From Bacillota bacterium (lineage in GTDB: Bacteria; Bacillota; Clostridia; Christensenellales; Borkfalkiaceae), in NCBI GenBank assembly GCA_003343995.1, contig QAKE01000010.1:1-54620 (forward strand): a DNA stretch of 54,620 nt, read 5' to 3'. Both the position numbers and the translations under genes were made by a program. How positions within the stretch are numbered: position 1 is the first letter of the stretch; every line of letters begins with the position of its first letter. Below, piece by piece: positions 25,174 through 32,850 of the stretch. Below the pieces are notes generated by a model. The model was given only the letters and a program-made list of their open reading frames with translations, had not been told where the DNA came from and did no database searches.

Positions 25174-25816
25174 GATTTTTTCCTATCTCTTCCTTCAGCT
25201 TTGCGAGTTCCTCTTCCAAAACGTGCGTTCTTTCCCGCAGATGGCAGATTTCCTCCGCGACGGGGTCGCTCTTTTCCTGTTCCAGATCGCGTATCTTTTC
25301 CCCGTTGATGCGCACCACCTTGGCGGGAACGCCCACCACGGTGGCGAAGGGGGGCACTTCCTTCAGCACCACCGCGCCCGCGCCGATTTTCGCGTATTCG
25401 CCCACGGTGAACCCGCCCAAAATCTTCGCGCCGGCGCTCACCGTCGCGCCCTTTTTGATGGTGGGGTGGCGTTTGCCTTTTTCCTTGCCCGTGCCGCCGA
25501 GGGTGACGCCCTGATAGATGACCACGCCCTCTTCGATGACGGCGGTTTCGCCGATGACGACGCCCGCGCCGTGGTCGATGAATACGCCGGCGGCGATTTG
25601 CGCCGCGGGGTGAATTTCTATGCCGGTAAGCCATTTGGCGAACTGCGACGTCATTCTCGCAAGCAGTTTTAAATGCCCTCTGTATAAAAGATTCGCCCAA
25701 CGGTGCCAAGACAGGGCGTGCACGCCCGCGTAGGTCAGCCAGATTTCGAATTTGCTGCGCGCGGCGGGGTCGTTGCGTTTTGCGGCGGCGATATCCGCCC
25801 GTAATTTTTTAAACAT
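25160..25816 (-). CDS. cysE: Serine O-acetyltransferase
   Basis: A 218-residue enzyme that acetylates L-serine with acetyl-CoA, the first committed step of cysteine synthesis. The N-terminal helices contain DPAARSKFEIWLTYAGVHAL and the hexapeptide left-handed beta-helix begins at GIEIHPAAQIAAGVFIDHGAG with the catalytic His; GVTLGGTGKEKGKRHPTI is diagnostic. The last 35 residues form a charged coiled coil rather than the usual short tail. The gene order cysE-cysS is the same as in Bacillus. Ends 14 bases inside cysS. Confidence 0.96.
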   Translation of the reverse strand: MFKKLRADIAAAKRNDPAARSKFEIWLTYAGVHALSWHRWANLLYRGHLKLLARMTSQFAKWLTGIEIHPAAQIAAGVFIDHGAGVVIGETAVIEEGVVIYQGVTLGGTGKEKGKRHPTIKKGATVSAGAKILGGFTVGEYAKIGAGAVVLKEVPPFATVVGVPAKVVRINGEKIRDLEQEKSDPVAEEICHLRERTHVLEEELAKLKEEIGKNHENI

Positions 25817-25854
25817 TTATAGTATACCTTGTTTCGCTTTGCCGTACGGTAGTT

Positions 25855-25884
25855 ATTTTACCACACCGCCGAAAAAAAAGGCAA
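25855..25884 (-). promoter_or_regulatory. Probable promoter of cysE-cysS-alaS
   Basis: Minus strand: -35 TTGCCT (25879-25884), 18-bp spacer, -10 TAAAAT (25855-25860). A second TATACT box sits only four bases before the cysE start and is too close to be the main -10. No T-box or S-box leader fits in the roughly 35-base leader. Confidence 0.6.
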
Positions 25885-25897
25885 GCGTTTGCAGCCG

Positions 25898-26656
25898 CTA
25901 AATCACCTTGATGTTGCGGCTTTCCAGCTCTTCTTTTATTTTTTTGGGGAAGTTTTTATCGACCACCAGATAATCTATATGATTGAGGTCGGTAAAAATA
26001 TACGGCATGTTCTTATTTACCTTGGAGCTGTCGAGCAGCATGATGACCTTTTTCGCCTTGGCGATGACCGCGCTTTTGATGGCGGATTCTTGCTGCGCCC
26101 CGCAGGAAAATCCCCCTTCGAGGGAAAAGCCCGTGGTGGACATGATGGCGGTTTCGATGTTGATCTCCTCCAAAAAACGCATGGTGGAGGAACCGATGGT
26201 GACGAGGTTGTTTCTCGAAACGTCGCCGCCGAGCAGCACCACTTCGGGGGAGTGCTTGCGCAAAAGCTCCGTCGCCACGTTGAGGGAGTTGGAGATCACG
26301 CAGTATTTATCGTCGGGCAGCATGCGCGCGAAATACAGCGTCGTCGAGCCGCTGTCGATAAAGATACACCCGCCGAAGTCGATGAGCTTCGCCGTCTTTT
26401 CCGCGATTTCCTTCTTTTCGCTCACGTTGTAGGAAAAGCGCTGCACGAACTGCTCTTCCGTCTTTTTGCCGATTTCCGCCACGGAATACGCGCCGTTTCT
26501 CACGCGGATGACGACGTTTTCCTCCTCCAGCATGCTTAAATCCCTGCGGATCGTCATGTTGGAAACGTCGGGCAGGAGTTCCTGCAATTCGTCGTAAGTG
26601 GCTTTGCCGTGTTTTTCGATATACTCTTTGATCTGTTCAAGTCTGGAATTTTTCAT
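25898..26656 (-). CDS. DeoR family transcriptional regulator
   Basis: A 252-residue repressor-type regulator. The N-terminal winged helix reads RLEQIKEYIEKHGKATYDELQ and VSNMTIRRDLSMLEEENVV, the DeoR HTH pattern. The C-terminal domain (about 75-250) is the DeoR sugar-phosphate sensor, with IFIDSGSTTLYFARML, VLLGGDVSRNNLVTIGSS and IMLLDSSKVNKNM. These sense phosphorylated sugars. It stands alone between cysE and serS; a sugar-phosphate operon with a kinase (28208-32687) lies 1.5 kb away and is a possible target, which is inference only. Confidence 0.93.
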   Translation of the reverse strand: MKNSRLEQIKEYIEKHGKATYDELQELLPDVSNMTIRRDLSMLEEENVVIRVRNGAYSVAEIGKKTEEQFVQRFSYNVSEKKEIAEKTAKLIDFGGCIFIDSGSTTLYFARMLPDDKYCVISNSLNVATELLRKHSPEVVLLGGDVSRNNLVTIGSSTMRFLEEINIETAIMSTTGFSLEGGFSCGAQQESAIKSAVIAKAKKVIMLLDSSKVNKNMPYIFTDLNHIDYLVVDKNFPKKIKEELESRNIKVI

Positions 26657-26685
26657 TGCTCTTTCCTTGTCGGTATTTCCCTTTC

Positions 26686-26714
26686 ATTTTAACACTTTTT
26701 TGTGAAAAAGACAA
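26686..26714 (-). promoter_or_regulatory. Promoter of the DeoR-family gene
   Basis: Minus strand: -35 TTGTCT (26709-26714), 17-bp spacer, -10 TAAAAT (26686-26691). Confidence 0.75.
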
Positions 26715-26759
26715 CGCTTTTCGCGTTTGAATTTTACAAAAAAGTTAAAATTTTTCACA
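26701..26759. promoter_or_regulatory. Inverted TGTGAAAAA / TTTTTCACA pair in the deoR-serS spacer
   Basis: TGTGAAAAA (26701-26709) lies in the spacer of the deoR promoter; its exact inverse TTTTTCACA is at 26751-26759, about 41 bases away. The pair could be an autoregulatory site that loops DNA. The motif is AT-rich and could be chance. Confidence 0.35.
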
Positions 26760-26815
26760 TATTTCGGTAAAGAAATAACATCCTGACGGAAAGAAGCGAT
26801 TGTATGCGCAAAAAC

Positions 26816-26844
26816 TTGCATTTTTCCCGCAAAGGGAGTATAAT
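26816..26844 (+). promoter_or_regulatory. Promoter of serS
   Basis: -35 TTGCAT (26816-26821), 17-bp spacer, -10 TATAAT (26839-26844). Leader of about 27 bases, so no T-box. Confidence 0.85.
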
Positions 26845-26878
26845 TTTTGCGTGACAATAAAGGAAGGCGGATTTTACC

Positions 26879-28165
26879 ATGCTGGATATCAAAAAAATTC
26901 AGGCGAATGCCGAGGATGTGAAAAACGCCCTTGCGAAAAAGGGCTGCGAAGTGGATTTTACCGAATTGCTCGCGTGGGACGCGGCGCGCCGCGCCCGCAT
27001 TGCGGAGGTGGAGCGGCTGAAGGCGGAACGGAATAAGGTTTCTGCCGAAATTCCCAAACTGAAAAAAGAGGGGAAGGACGTTTCGGAAATCTTCGTGAAG
27101 ATGCGCGCGTTGGGCGAAGAGGTGGAAAAATCGGATAAAGAGATCGCGAAGCTGGAAAGCCGCATTTTCGATTTTCTTTCGGTGCTGCCCAATCTTCCCG
27201 ACGACGATCTCGTCGCCGGCGAAAAGGAAAACAACGCCGTGGTGCGCGTGGTGGGGGAAAAGCCGGAATTTTCCTTCAAGGCGAAAAACCACGTCGATTT
27301 GTGCACCGCTTTGGGGATCATCGATTACGAGCGCGGCGTAAAACTCGCGGGCGGCGGCTACTGGCTGTACCGCGGCGCGGGCGCGCAGCTCGAATGGGCG
27401 CTTTTGAATTTCTTCGTTTCCGAACACCTTAAGGACGGTTACGAGTTCATTCTCCCGCCGCACATGCTTGCTTACGATTGCGGCTACGGTTCGGGGCAGT
27501 TCCCCAAATTTTTGGACGAGGTGTACTGGATAAGCGGCGAAGAGGATAAGAAGAAGGGCAAGTTCATGCTGCCGACCGCGGAAACGGCGCTCGTCAACAT
27601 GTACGCGGGGGAAATCGTCGACGAGGCGAAGCTCCCCATGAAATATTTTGCCTATACGCCGTGTTACAGAAAAGAAGCGGGCTCGTACCGCGCGGAGGAA
27701 CGCGGCATGATCCGCGGGCACCAGTTCAACAAAATCGAAATGGTGCAGTACGCCGCGCCGGAGCAGAGCAAACAGGCCTTCGAGGAGCTGGTAAATAAAG
27801 CGGCTTCCCTGATGGAAAAGCTGGGGCTTCATTTCCGCGTGAGCAAGCTGGCGGCGGGCGACTGCTCGGCGTCCATGGCGAGAACGTACGATATCGAGGT
27901 GTGGATCCCCAGCATGGGCATCTACAAGGAAGTCAGCTCGGTTTCCAACGCCAACGACTATCAGGCGCGCCGCAACAACACGCGTTACCGCGATTCGAAA
28001 ACGGGCAAGCCGGAATACGTGCACACCTTGAACGGTTCGGGGCTGGCGACCAGCCGCGTGTTCCCCGCGATCGTCGAACAGTATCAGAACGAGGACGGCT
28101 CGATCACCGTTCCCGAAGTGCTCCGTCCCTTTATGGGCGGGCTGGAAGCGATCCGCCGATTGTAA
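26879..28165 (+). CDS. serS: Serine--tRNA ligase
   Basis: A 428-residue class II synthetase charging tRNA-Ser. The N-terminal antiparallel coiled coil (about residues 30-105, RIAEVERLKAERNKVSAEIP onward) reaches the long variable arm of the tRNA. The catalytic motifs follow: TAETALVNMYAGEI, motif 2 CYRKEAGSYRAEERGMIRGH, and motif 3 LNGSGLATSRV. Length is normal (about 425). AAGGAAGG precedes the ATG. Single gene with its own promoter and terminator. Confidence 0.97.
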   Translation: MLDIKKIQANAEDVKNALAKKGCEVDFTELLAWDAARRARIAEVERLKAERNKVSAEIPKLKKEGKDVSEIFVKMRALGEEVEKSDKEIAKLESRIFDFLSVLPNLPDDDLVAGEKENNAVVRVVGEKPEFSFKAKNHVDLCTALGIIDYERGVKLAGGGYWLYRGAGAQLEWALLNFFVSEHLKDGYEFILPPHMLAYDCGYGSGQFPKFLDEVYWISGEEDKKKGKFMLPTAETALVNMYAGEIVDEAKLPMKYFAYTPCYRKEAGSYRAEERGMIRGHQFNKIEMVQYAAPEQSKQAFEELVNKAASLMEKLGLHFRVSKLAAGDCSASMARTYDIEVWIPSMGIYKEVSSVSNANDYQARRNNTRYRDSKTGKPEYVHTLNGSGLATSRVFPAIVEQYQNEDGSITVPEVLRPFMGGLEAIRRL

Positions 28166-28167
28166 TA

Positions 28168-28204
28168 AAAAAGCGCCGCCGCACGATGTGCGGCGGCGCT
28201 TTTT
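28168..28204. terminator. Bidirectional terminator between serS and the kinase gene
   Basis: A 12-bp stem AGCGCCGCCGCA / TGCGGCGGCGCT with a CGATG loop, A run left and T run right. Confidence 0.93.
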
Positions 28205-28207
28205 ACG

Positions 28208-29551
28208 TCAAATTTTGGTATACTGCAATAATTTCTGCGTTTCAAAAACGGAAACGCCCGTTTTCGCCGCGAGAGCGGCGAGCGCCGCGCCCATCGCCGC
28301 CTCTTCGCAAAAGAGCGGCGTTTTTATTTCGAGGCGGAATTTTTCCGAAAACAGTCGGGCGAGCAGGGGGTTTTTGCGCACGCCGTTGCCGGAGCCGACC
28401 AGCGTTTTCGGCGGGGATTGCAATAGCGGGGAAAAGTTTTCGTACATGGAAAACAGTTCCTCGGCGACGCCGTCCAAAAAGGAGCGCGTAAGCGCCTGCG
28501 GCGTGAAATTCTTGTCGTTGAGCCCTGCGATCTCCGCGGTGCGGGCGGCGTCGTCTCTCGTGCCGCAAAAATACGGCAGGGTTACGGGCGCGGGACCGGC
28601 GGCGTTTGCCGCGGCGTTCATGGCGGGATATAGGTTTTGCGGCGGCGTTACGCCGAACATGCAAAACGTTTCGCGGAAGAAGTTTTCCAGCAGGGAATAG
28701 GCGTACCCGCCCGCGAGGGCGCAGCCCGTCAGCAGGTATTTCCCCTCGAAGTAGGGGCGCAGCTCCGCCTTGTCGGTTTCGGTATACCCGTCGGCGACGG
28801 CGGATACCTGACTGCCCGTGCCCACGTTGACGAGCACGCCGTCGGGCGGCAGGGAGCCGAGCACGCTCGCCTGATTGTCGCCGATCGCCGCGCATACCGG
28901 CACGCCCTCCGCCGTTTCGCCGATAAAGCGCGCGTCTTTGTAAACGGCGGGGAAAAGGCTCGCGTCGAGCCCCGCCCTCGTCAGCGCGGCATGATCGAAT
29001 CGGCTTTCCGCAAGGTCGAACACGCCCAGCGACGCGGCGTCGGAAGCGTGCAGAACCGGTTCGCTTTGGCGGCAGAACCGCATGGCGGCGTAGGCGTGTA
29101 TCGTGCAAAGCCGCTTTGCGCCCGCGGGCAGTTGGTTTCTTTGCAAGAGCGCGTACGCCGTCGCCGCGCCGTAGCCCGCGAACACCTTGCGCCCCGCGAT
29201 AGCGGACAGCTTTTCCGCGTAGGTGCCGCCTTCCGCCGCCAGCGCGGCGATTTTATGCTGCCACGTATAGAGCGGGGAAAGGGGATCGCCCCGTCCGTCG
29301 AGAAAGAGCACGCCGTGCATCTGACCGGTAAAGCCCACGGCGTCGAGCCGGCCGTGCCGTTTCAGCGCCGCGTCGTACACGCCGCGGCAGGCGGCGAGGA
29401 TCTTTTCGCTGTCCTGAATGTGCGAAAAACCGTCGTTTACGGGGATCGTCCCCTCGTTTTTCAGCGTTTCGGTGGAGAGCACCTCTCCGTTTTCCGTCAG
29501 CACCGCGCCGCAAATCGAGCTGGTGCCGATGTCGATACCTAAAATTTTCAT
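28208..29551 (-). CDS. FGGY family carbohydrate kinase (sedoheptulokinase-like)
   Basis: A 447-residue sugar kinase. MKILGIDIGTSSICGAVL is the N-terminal phosphate-binding motif, GFTGQMHG the substrate-loop motif seen in xylulo- and sedoheptulokinases, GDNQASVLGS carries the catalytic Asp, and VGSGNGVRKNPLLA with CEEAAMGAALAAL completes the ATP site. The GDNQAS phrase favours the sedoheptulokinase-like subgroup, but the sugar cannot be fixed from sequence. It is four bases after the glycyl radical enzyme gene and is the last gene of a three-gene operon; the context suggests it phosphorylates either the substrate or the product of that enzyme. Confidence 0.88.
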   Translation of the reverse strand: MKILGIDIGTSSICGAVLTENGEVLSTETLKNEGTIPVNDGFSHIQDSEKILAACRGVYDAALKRHGRLDAVGFTGQMHGVLFLDGRGDPLSPLYTWQHKIAALAAEGGTYAEKLSAIAGRKVFAGYGAATAYALLQRNQLPAGAKRLCTIHAYAAMRFCRQSEPVLHASDAASLGVFDLAESRFDHAALTRAGLDASLFPAVYKDARFIGETAEGVPVCAAIGDNQASVLGSLPPDGVLVNVGTGSQVSAVADGYTETDKAELRPYFEGKYLLTGCALAGGYAYSLLENFFRETFCMFGVTPPQNLYPAMNAAANAAGPAPVTLPYFCGTRDDAARTAEIAGLNDKNFTPQALTRSFLDGVAEELFSMYENFSPLLQSPPKTLVGSGNGVRKNPLLARLFSEKFRLEIKTPLFCEEAAMGAALAALAAKTGVSVFETQKLLQYTKI

Positions 29552-29555
29552 GTTT

Positions 29556-31934
29556 CTACGCGCAGGTGGACGCGGGGTCCAGACGTTTGATGATGTCCTG
29601 CTGAATTTCCGGCGACAGGTCGAGGAAATTGACGAACGTGCCGTGAATCCGCATGATGTATACGCCGTTCGGGGCGTATTTTTTCGGGTTTGCGAGCACC
29701 TTTCTCAGCGTTTCGGGGGTGGTGATGTTGAAATAAACGTAGAAGGGCGCAACTTTTCCCTCCGAAGAAAAGAAGAGGGGCGCGAAGATTTTATCCCTGA
29801 ACTCCAGCCCTTTCGCGGCGAAGGTGTCCGCCTTGAAATAGGCGGGATTGAGCCCCAGATGGGAGGCGTAGCCGCCGTTGAACTTTTCAAAGGGCAGTTT
29901 CATGCAGGAAAGCAGGCGGAATCCCAGCCCGTTGGTCGCCTCGCCGAAGAGGGGATCGACGCCGTAGCCGAGCATTTCGCGCGCGTGCCGTCCGTCGGGC
30001 GTGGCGCCCACCCAGTAGCCGTACAAAAGGTGGGTGGTGGGGCTGCTCCAATCGGCGCGGAAGGGGTTGCCGAGATAGTTTTTCGCGCCGCGCACCATGT
30101 CGGAAACCTTCGCGGCGATCTCCGCCGCCTCCGCGTCGGGCGCGGGCAGATTGTTGCCGTATTTGGGCAGGGAGAGGAGATATTCTCGGAGTTCTTCCTC
30201 GCCTTTGAAATCGTTTTGCAGGGCGGAAAGCAGACGGTCGCACTCGTCGGGGCGTTCGCGTAAAAACCGCTCCGCGGCGATGAAGGAATCCGCCACAACC
30301 GCCAGCCCGTGTATCAGGCAGCCGCTGCCGTTGTATTTGGTGCCCTGTTCGGCGGCGTCTCGCACGTCTATGCCGCTTTCCATGCCGCCCATAAAGGCGG
30401 AAAGGAAGGGCACGGGCAGTTCGGAAACGGCTTTCGACGCGCCGTTCGCCGCCTTCGCCATGCGGTCGATATAATATTGCAGGTTCTCGTAAAAAAGCTC
30501 TTTTAAACGGGAAAGCACCTCTTTCACGCCGCCTTTTACGCCCATCTGTTCGTAGGTGCGCCCGATCTGCTTGCCGGTGATCAGCGATTTGCCGCCGGTC
30601 AGGGTGAGTTCCAAGATTTTTGCCATATTCAGCCAGCTGTTGGTGGTGTTGCCGTTGTCCTTGCCCATGATCAGCGGCTCCTGACAGCCGGCGACGGAAT
30701 AGTTTTCGAGATCGCATTCCTCCACGCCAGAAGAACGCAGAACCTCGAACACGGCGTCGTCGTTGAAGAGCGACGGCGTCAGGCATCCCGCCGTAAAGAA
30801 GAATCTTCCCATCTCCTCGTAGAGCTTTGCGGGGGTGTTTTTATGCAGTTTTACCGAGAGGATGGGCTGGGGCATGTTCATCTCGTAATAAGCGTCCAAA
30901 AGGGCGTAGGAGCTTTCGTTGGTCAGATCCTCGCCGCCGTTCGATTTTCCGCCGACGATGAGATTCTGCGAAATCGCCCAGCTGCGATCGCCCACGTTAT
31001 AGAACACGAGCATGTGTTTGAAAAGCCCCGCCGCGAGGGCGCGTTCCGTGCCTTCGGCGGCGCGGTACGGCTCGAAAATTCTGTCGGCGTTGCCCACGGA
31101 AAAGGCAAAGGGGTTGGGAGCTTGCTCGAGGCACATCACCTGCCACAAAAGGAGGAAGCTCTGAATGGCCTCGTAAAGGTTTTCCGCCCCGTTCGCGGGT
31201 ACTTTTTTAAGGGTTTGTATCAAAAGCGAAAGTTCCGCCGCCCGCTGTTTGCCGGCGGTTTTCCGCTGTTCTTCCGCGATTGCGGCGTACCGCTCGGCGA
31301 GCAGCAGCGCGCATTTCAGCGAGGTGACGAGCGCGGCGTAAAATTCCGCCTTTTTGCCGGAAACGCTCGCTTTTTTCTCTTCCGCCGCGCAAAGCATGGC
31401 GTTCAGCCCGTTTTTCAGCGCGGGTTTGAAATCGGGAATGAGGTGCCCCGTCACCTGTTCGATGAAATACGCCACCTCTTCGGTGTCCGTTTCCGCGTCC
31501 TTATACACGGCGGAAAGCGCCTTCACGTACTCGGTTTCGGCTTGCAGATCCTTTACCTTGCGTATGCGCTCCTCGGTAAATTTCCCGTCGGGCTCGATAT
31601 CGCCGAACACGGCGGTGGGATCGCAGTATCCGTTGAAGGTGTTCACGCGGAAGTTGGGATTGATGAGCGCGTAGCTTTTGGCGAACGCGTCCCTCTGCGT
31701 GCCGGCGAATACGGCGTTTTCGTCGATGGAAAGCGGAAGGATTTTGCACGCCTCGTATAAAGCGTTCGCCTTGCGCACGATGTTGGGCTCGTTTGCGTGC
31801 GCCTGTTCGTAGGCGCTCATCGCCTCTTTTAAGATAAACCAGCCGTCCAAGCGTTTGATCGCCCGTTCGGCGGCGAAGAGTTTTTGCGCCTTTTCGTGCA
31901 GGCGCTCGGGGGTATATATGCTTTCAAACGTCAT
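29556..31934 (-). CDS. Glycyl radical enzyme of unknown substrate (PFL-like superfamily)
   Basis: A 792-residue member of the pyruvate formate-lyase/diol dehydratase superfamily. The active-site thiyl loop is NYSVAGCQEP with Cys417, where characterised dehydratases and lyases usually have GCVE or CCVSPM. The radical loop near the C-terminus is RIHGTFVNFLDLSPEIQQDI with Gly765; the usual sequence is RVxG followed by an aromatic residue, here by Thr. Length and domain order are normal. The first gene of the operon is its activating enzyme and the last is a sugar kinase, so the substrate is probably a polyol, a sugar or their phosphate. It is not PFL. Oxygen-sensitive chemistry indicates an anaerobe. 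Confidence 0.88.
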   Translation of the reverse strand: MTFESIYTPERLHEKAQKLFAAERAIKRLDGWFILKEAMSAYEQAHANEPNIVRKANALYEACKILPLSIDENAVFAGTQRDAFAKSYALINPNFRVNTFNGYCDPTAVFGDIEPDGKFTEERIRKVKDLQAETEYVKALSAVYKDAETDTEEVAYFIEQVTGHLIPDFKPALKNGLNAMLCAAEEKKASVSGKKAEFYAALVTSLKCALLLAERYAAIAEEQRKTAGKQRAAELSLLIQTLKKVPANGAENLYEAIQSFLLLWQVMCLEQAPNPFAFSVGNADRIFEPYRAAEGTERALAAGLFKHMLVFYNVGDRSWAISQNLIVGGKSNGGEDLTNESSYALLDAYYEMNMPQPILSVKLHKNTPAKLYEEMGRFFFTAGCLTPSLFNDDAVFEVLRSSGVEECDLENYSVAGCQEPLIMGKDNGNTTNSWLNMAKILELTLTGGKSLITGKQIGRTYEQMGVKGGVKEVLSRLKELFYENLQYYIDRMAKAANGASKAVSELPVPFLSAFMGGMESGIDVRDAAEQGTKYNGSGCLIHGLAVVADSFIAAERFLRERPDECDRLLSALQNDFKGEEELREYLLSLPKYGNNLPAPDAEAAEIAAKVSDMVRGAKNYLGNPFRADWSSPTTHLLYGYWVGATPDGRHAREMLGYGVDPLFGEATNGLGFRLLSCMKLPFEKFNGGYASHLGLNPAYFKADTFAAKGLEFRDKIFAPLFFSSEGKVAPFYVYFNITTPETLRKVLANPKKYAPNGVYIMRIHGTFVNFLDLSPEIQQDIIKRLDPASTCA

Positions 31935-31946
31935 AATGTTCTCCTT

Positions 31947-32687
31947 TTACGTACGTATGACTTTCAAATCGTTTTCTTCGTATATGCGGCGGTACGCGGC
32001 TACGGTTTCTTCGGTAACGAAACCGTTTTCCACGCGGTACGGCATGCCGCGTTTCTCCCATTTTTGCTTTCCGTATTCGTGGTAGGGCAAAAACTCGAAC
32101 GCCGCGCGGGAGGTGTCGCACCGCTTATAGAACGCGGCGTACGCGCGGGCGCAGGCTTCGCTGTCGTTCACCCCGTGTACGAGCACCGTGCGGATGAGCA
32201 CGTTCGGATGTTCGGCGAGGGCGGCTTTGATATTTTGCGCCGTCTGCGCGTTGGAAATGCCGGTAACCTGCCGATGCACTTCGTCGTCGATATGCTTAAA
32301 ATCCATAATCAACAAATCGATGAGCGGGAAAAGTTTAGGCAAATCGGGGTGCGCGGCGTTGGTTTCCAGCGCGGTGTGAATGCCGTTTTCCTTTAACAGC
32401 CGCAGCGTTTCTTTCAGCGCGCCGAACTGCACCGTCGGTTCGCCCCCCGTAAAGGTGACGCCGCCGCCGTCGAAAAACATCGCCTTGCAGGAAACCGCCT
32501 CTTTTAAGACCGCTTGCGGCGTATACGGGGCGCCGTCGGGGGATTTGAGCAGGGGCTCTTCCGAAAACCCTTCCGGATTGGCGCACCACAGACAGCGCAT
32601 ATTGCACCCGCAAAGATGGTATACGAGGCGGTTGCCCGTTCCGTCCTGCGAATAGTTGAATCCTTTTTGAAAAATTTTAAGTTCCAT
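31947..32687 (-). CDS. Glycyl radical enzyme activating enzyme (radical SAM)
   Basis: A 246-residue radical-SAM activase that creates the glycyl radical on the adjacent enzyme. The [4Fe-4S] site is CNMRCLWC (CxxxCxxC), the SAM-binding region is VTFTGGEPT, and the end resembles PflA (YHEYGKQKWEKRG). It is as short as PflA: the eight-cysteine ferredoxin insert seen in most non-PFL activases is missing. The start is the ATG at 32687 (a TTG one codon earlier is possible). No ribosome site is visible, and the -10 box ends eight bases before the ATG, so the mRNA is probably leaderless. Twelve bases separate it from the enzyme gene. Confidence 0.93.
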   Translation of the reverse strand: MELKIFQKGFNYSQDGTGNRLVYHLCGCNMRCLWCANPEGFSEEPLLKSPDGAPYTPQAVLKEAVSCKAMFFDGGGVTFTGGEPTVQFGALKETLRLLKENGIHTALETNAAHPDLPKLFPLIDLLIMDFKHIDDEVHRQVTGISNAQTAQNIKAALAEHPNVLIRTVLVHGVNDSEACARAYAAFYKRCDTSRAAFEFLPYHEYGKQKWEKRGMPYRVENGFVTEETVAAYRRIYEENDLKVIRT

Positions 32688-32695
32688 CAAAACAT

Positions 32696-32724
32696 ATTAT
32701 ACACGCGCGGAAAAATTATGTAAA
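32696..32724 (-). promoter_or_regulatory. Promoter of the glycyl radical enzyme operon
   Basis: Minus strand: -35 TTTACA (32719-32724), 17-bp spacer, -10 TATAAT (32696-32701). The predicted transcription start falls on, or one or two bases before, the activase ATG. Confidence 0.75.
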
Positions 32725-32780
32725 CATATTTTTATGACATAAAGCATGAATTTAATGACCGTTTCGTTAAAAATTATCGA

Positions 32781-32810
32781 TTGACAAACGCCGTCGGGCG
32801 GGGGTATAAT
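32781..32810 (+). promoter_or_regulatory. Promoter of the HNH-like gene
   Basis: -35 TTGACA (32781-32786), 18-bp spacer, -10 TATAAT (32805-32810). It diverges from the glycyl radical enzyme promoter. Confidence 0.8.
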
Positions 32811-32850
32811 AAATAACGGCGTCTGCCATCGGTTTAATACGGAGGAAAAT

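Noticed and set aside
25819..25830. TATACT box directly before cysE as its -10
   Set aside because: It lies four bases from the ATG and has no -35; the upstream TTGCCT - TAAAAT pair is better.
26684..28024. 446-codon minus-strand frame opposite serS
   Set aside because: It is a shadow of serS, with His/Arg/Phe-rich composition and no family motif.
28208..29551. The kinase as a definite xylulokinase or sedoheptulokinase
   Set aside because: The TGQMHG and GDNQAS motifs occur in several FGGY subgroups; no isomerase or transketolase gene is adjacent to decide.
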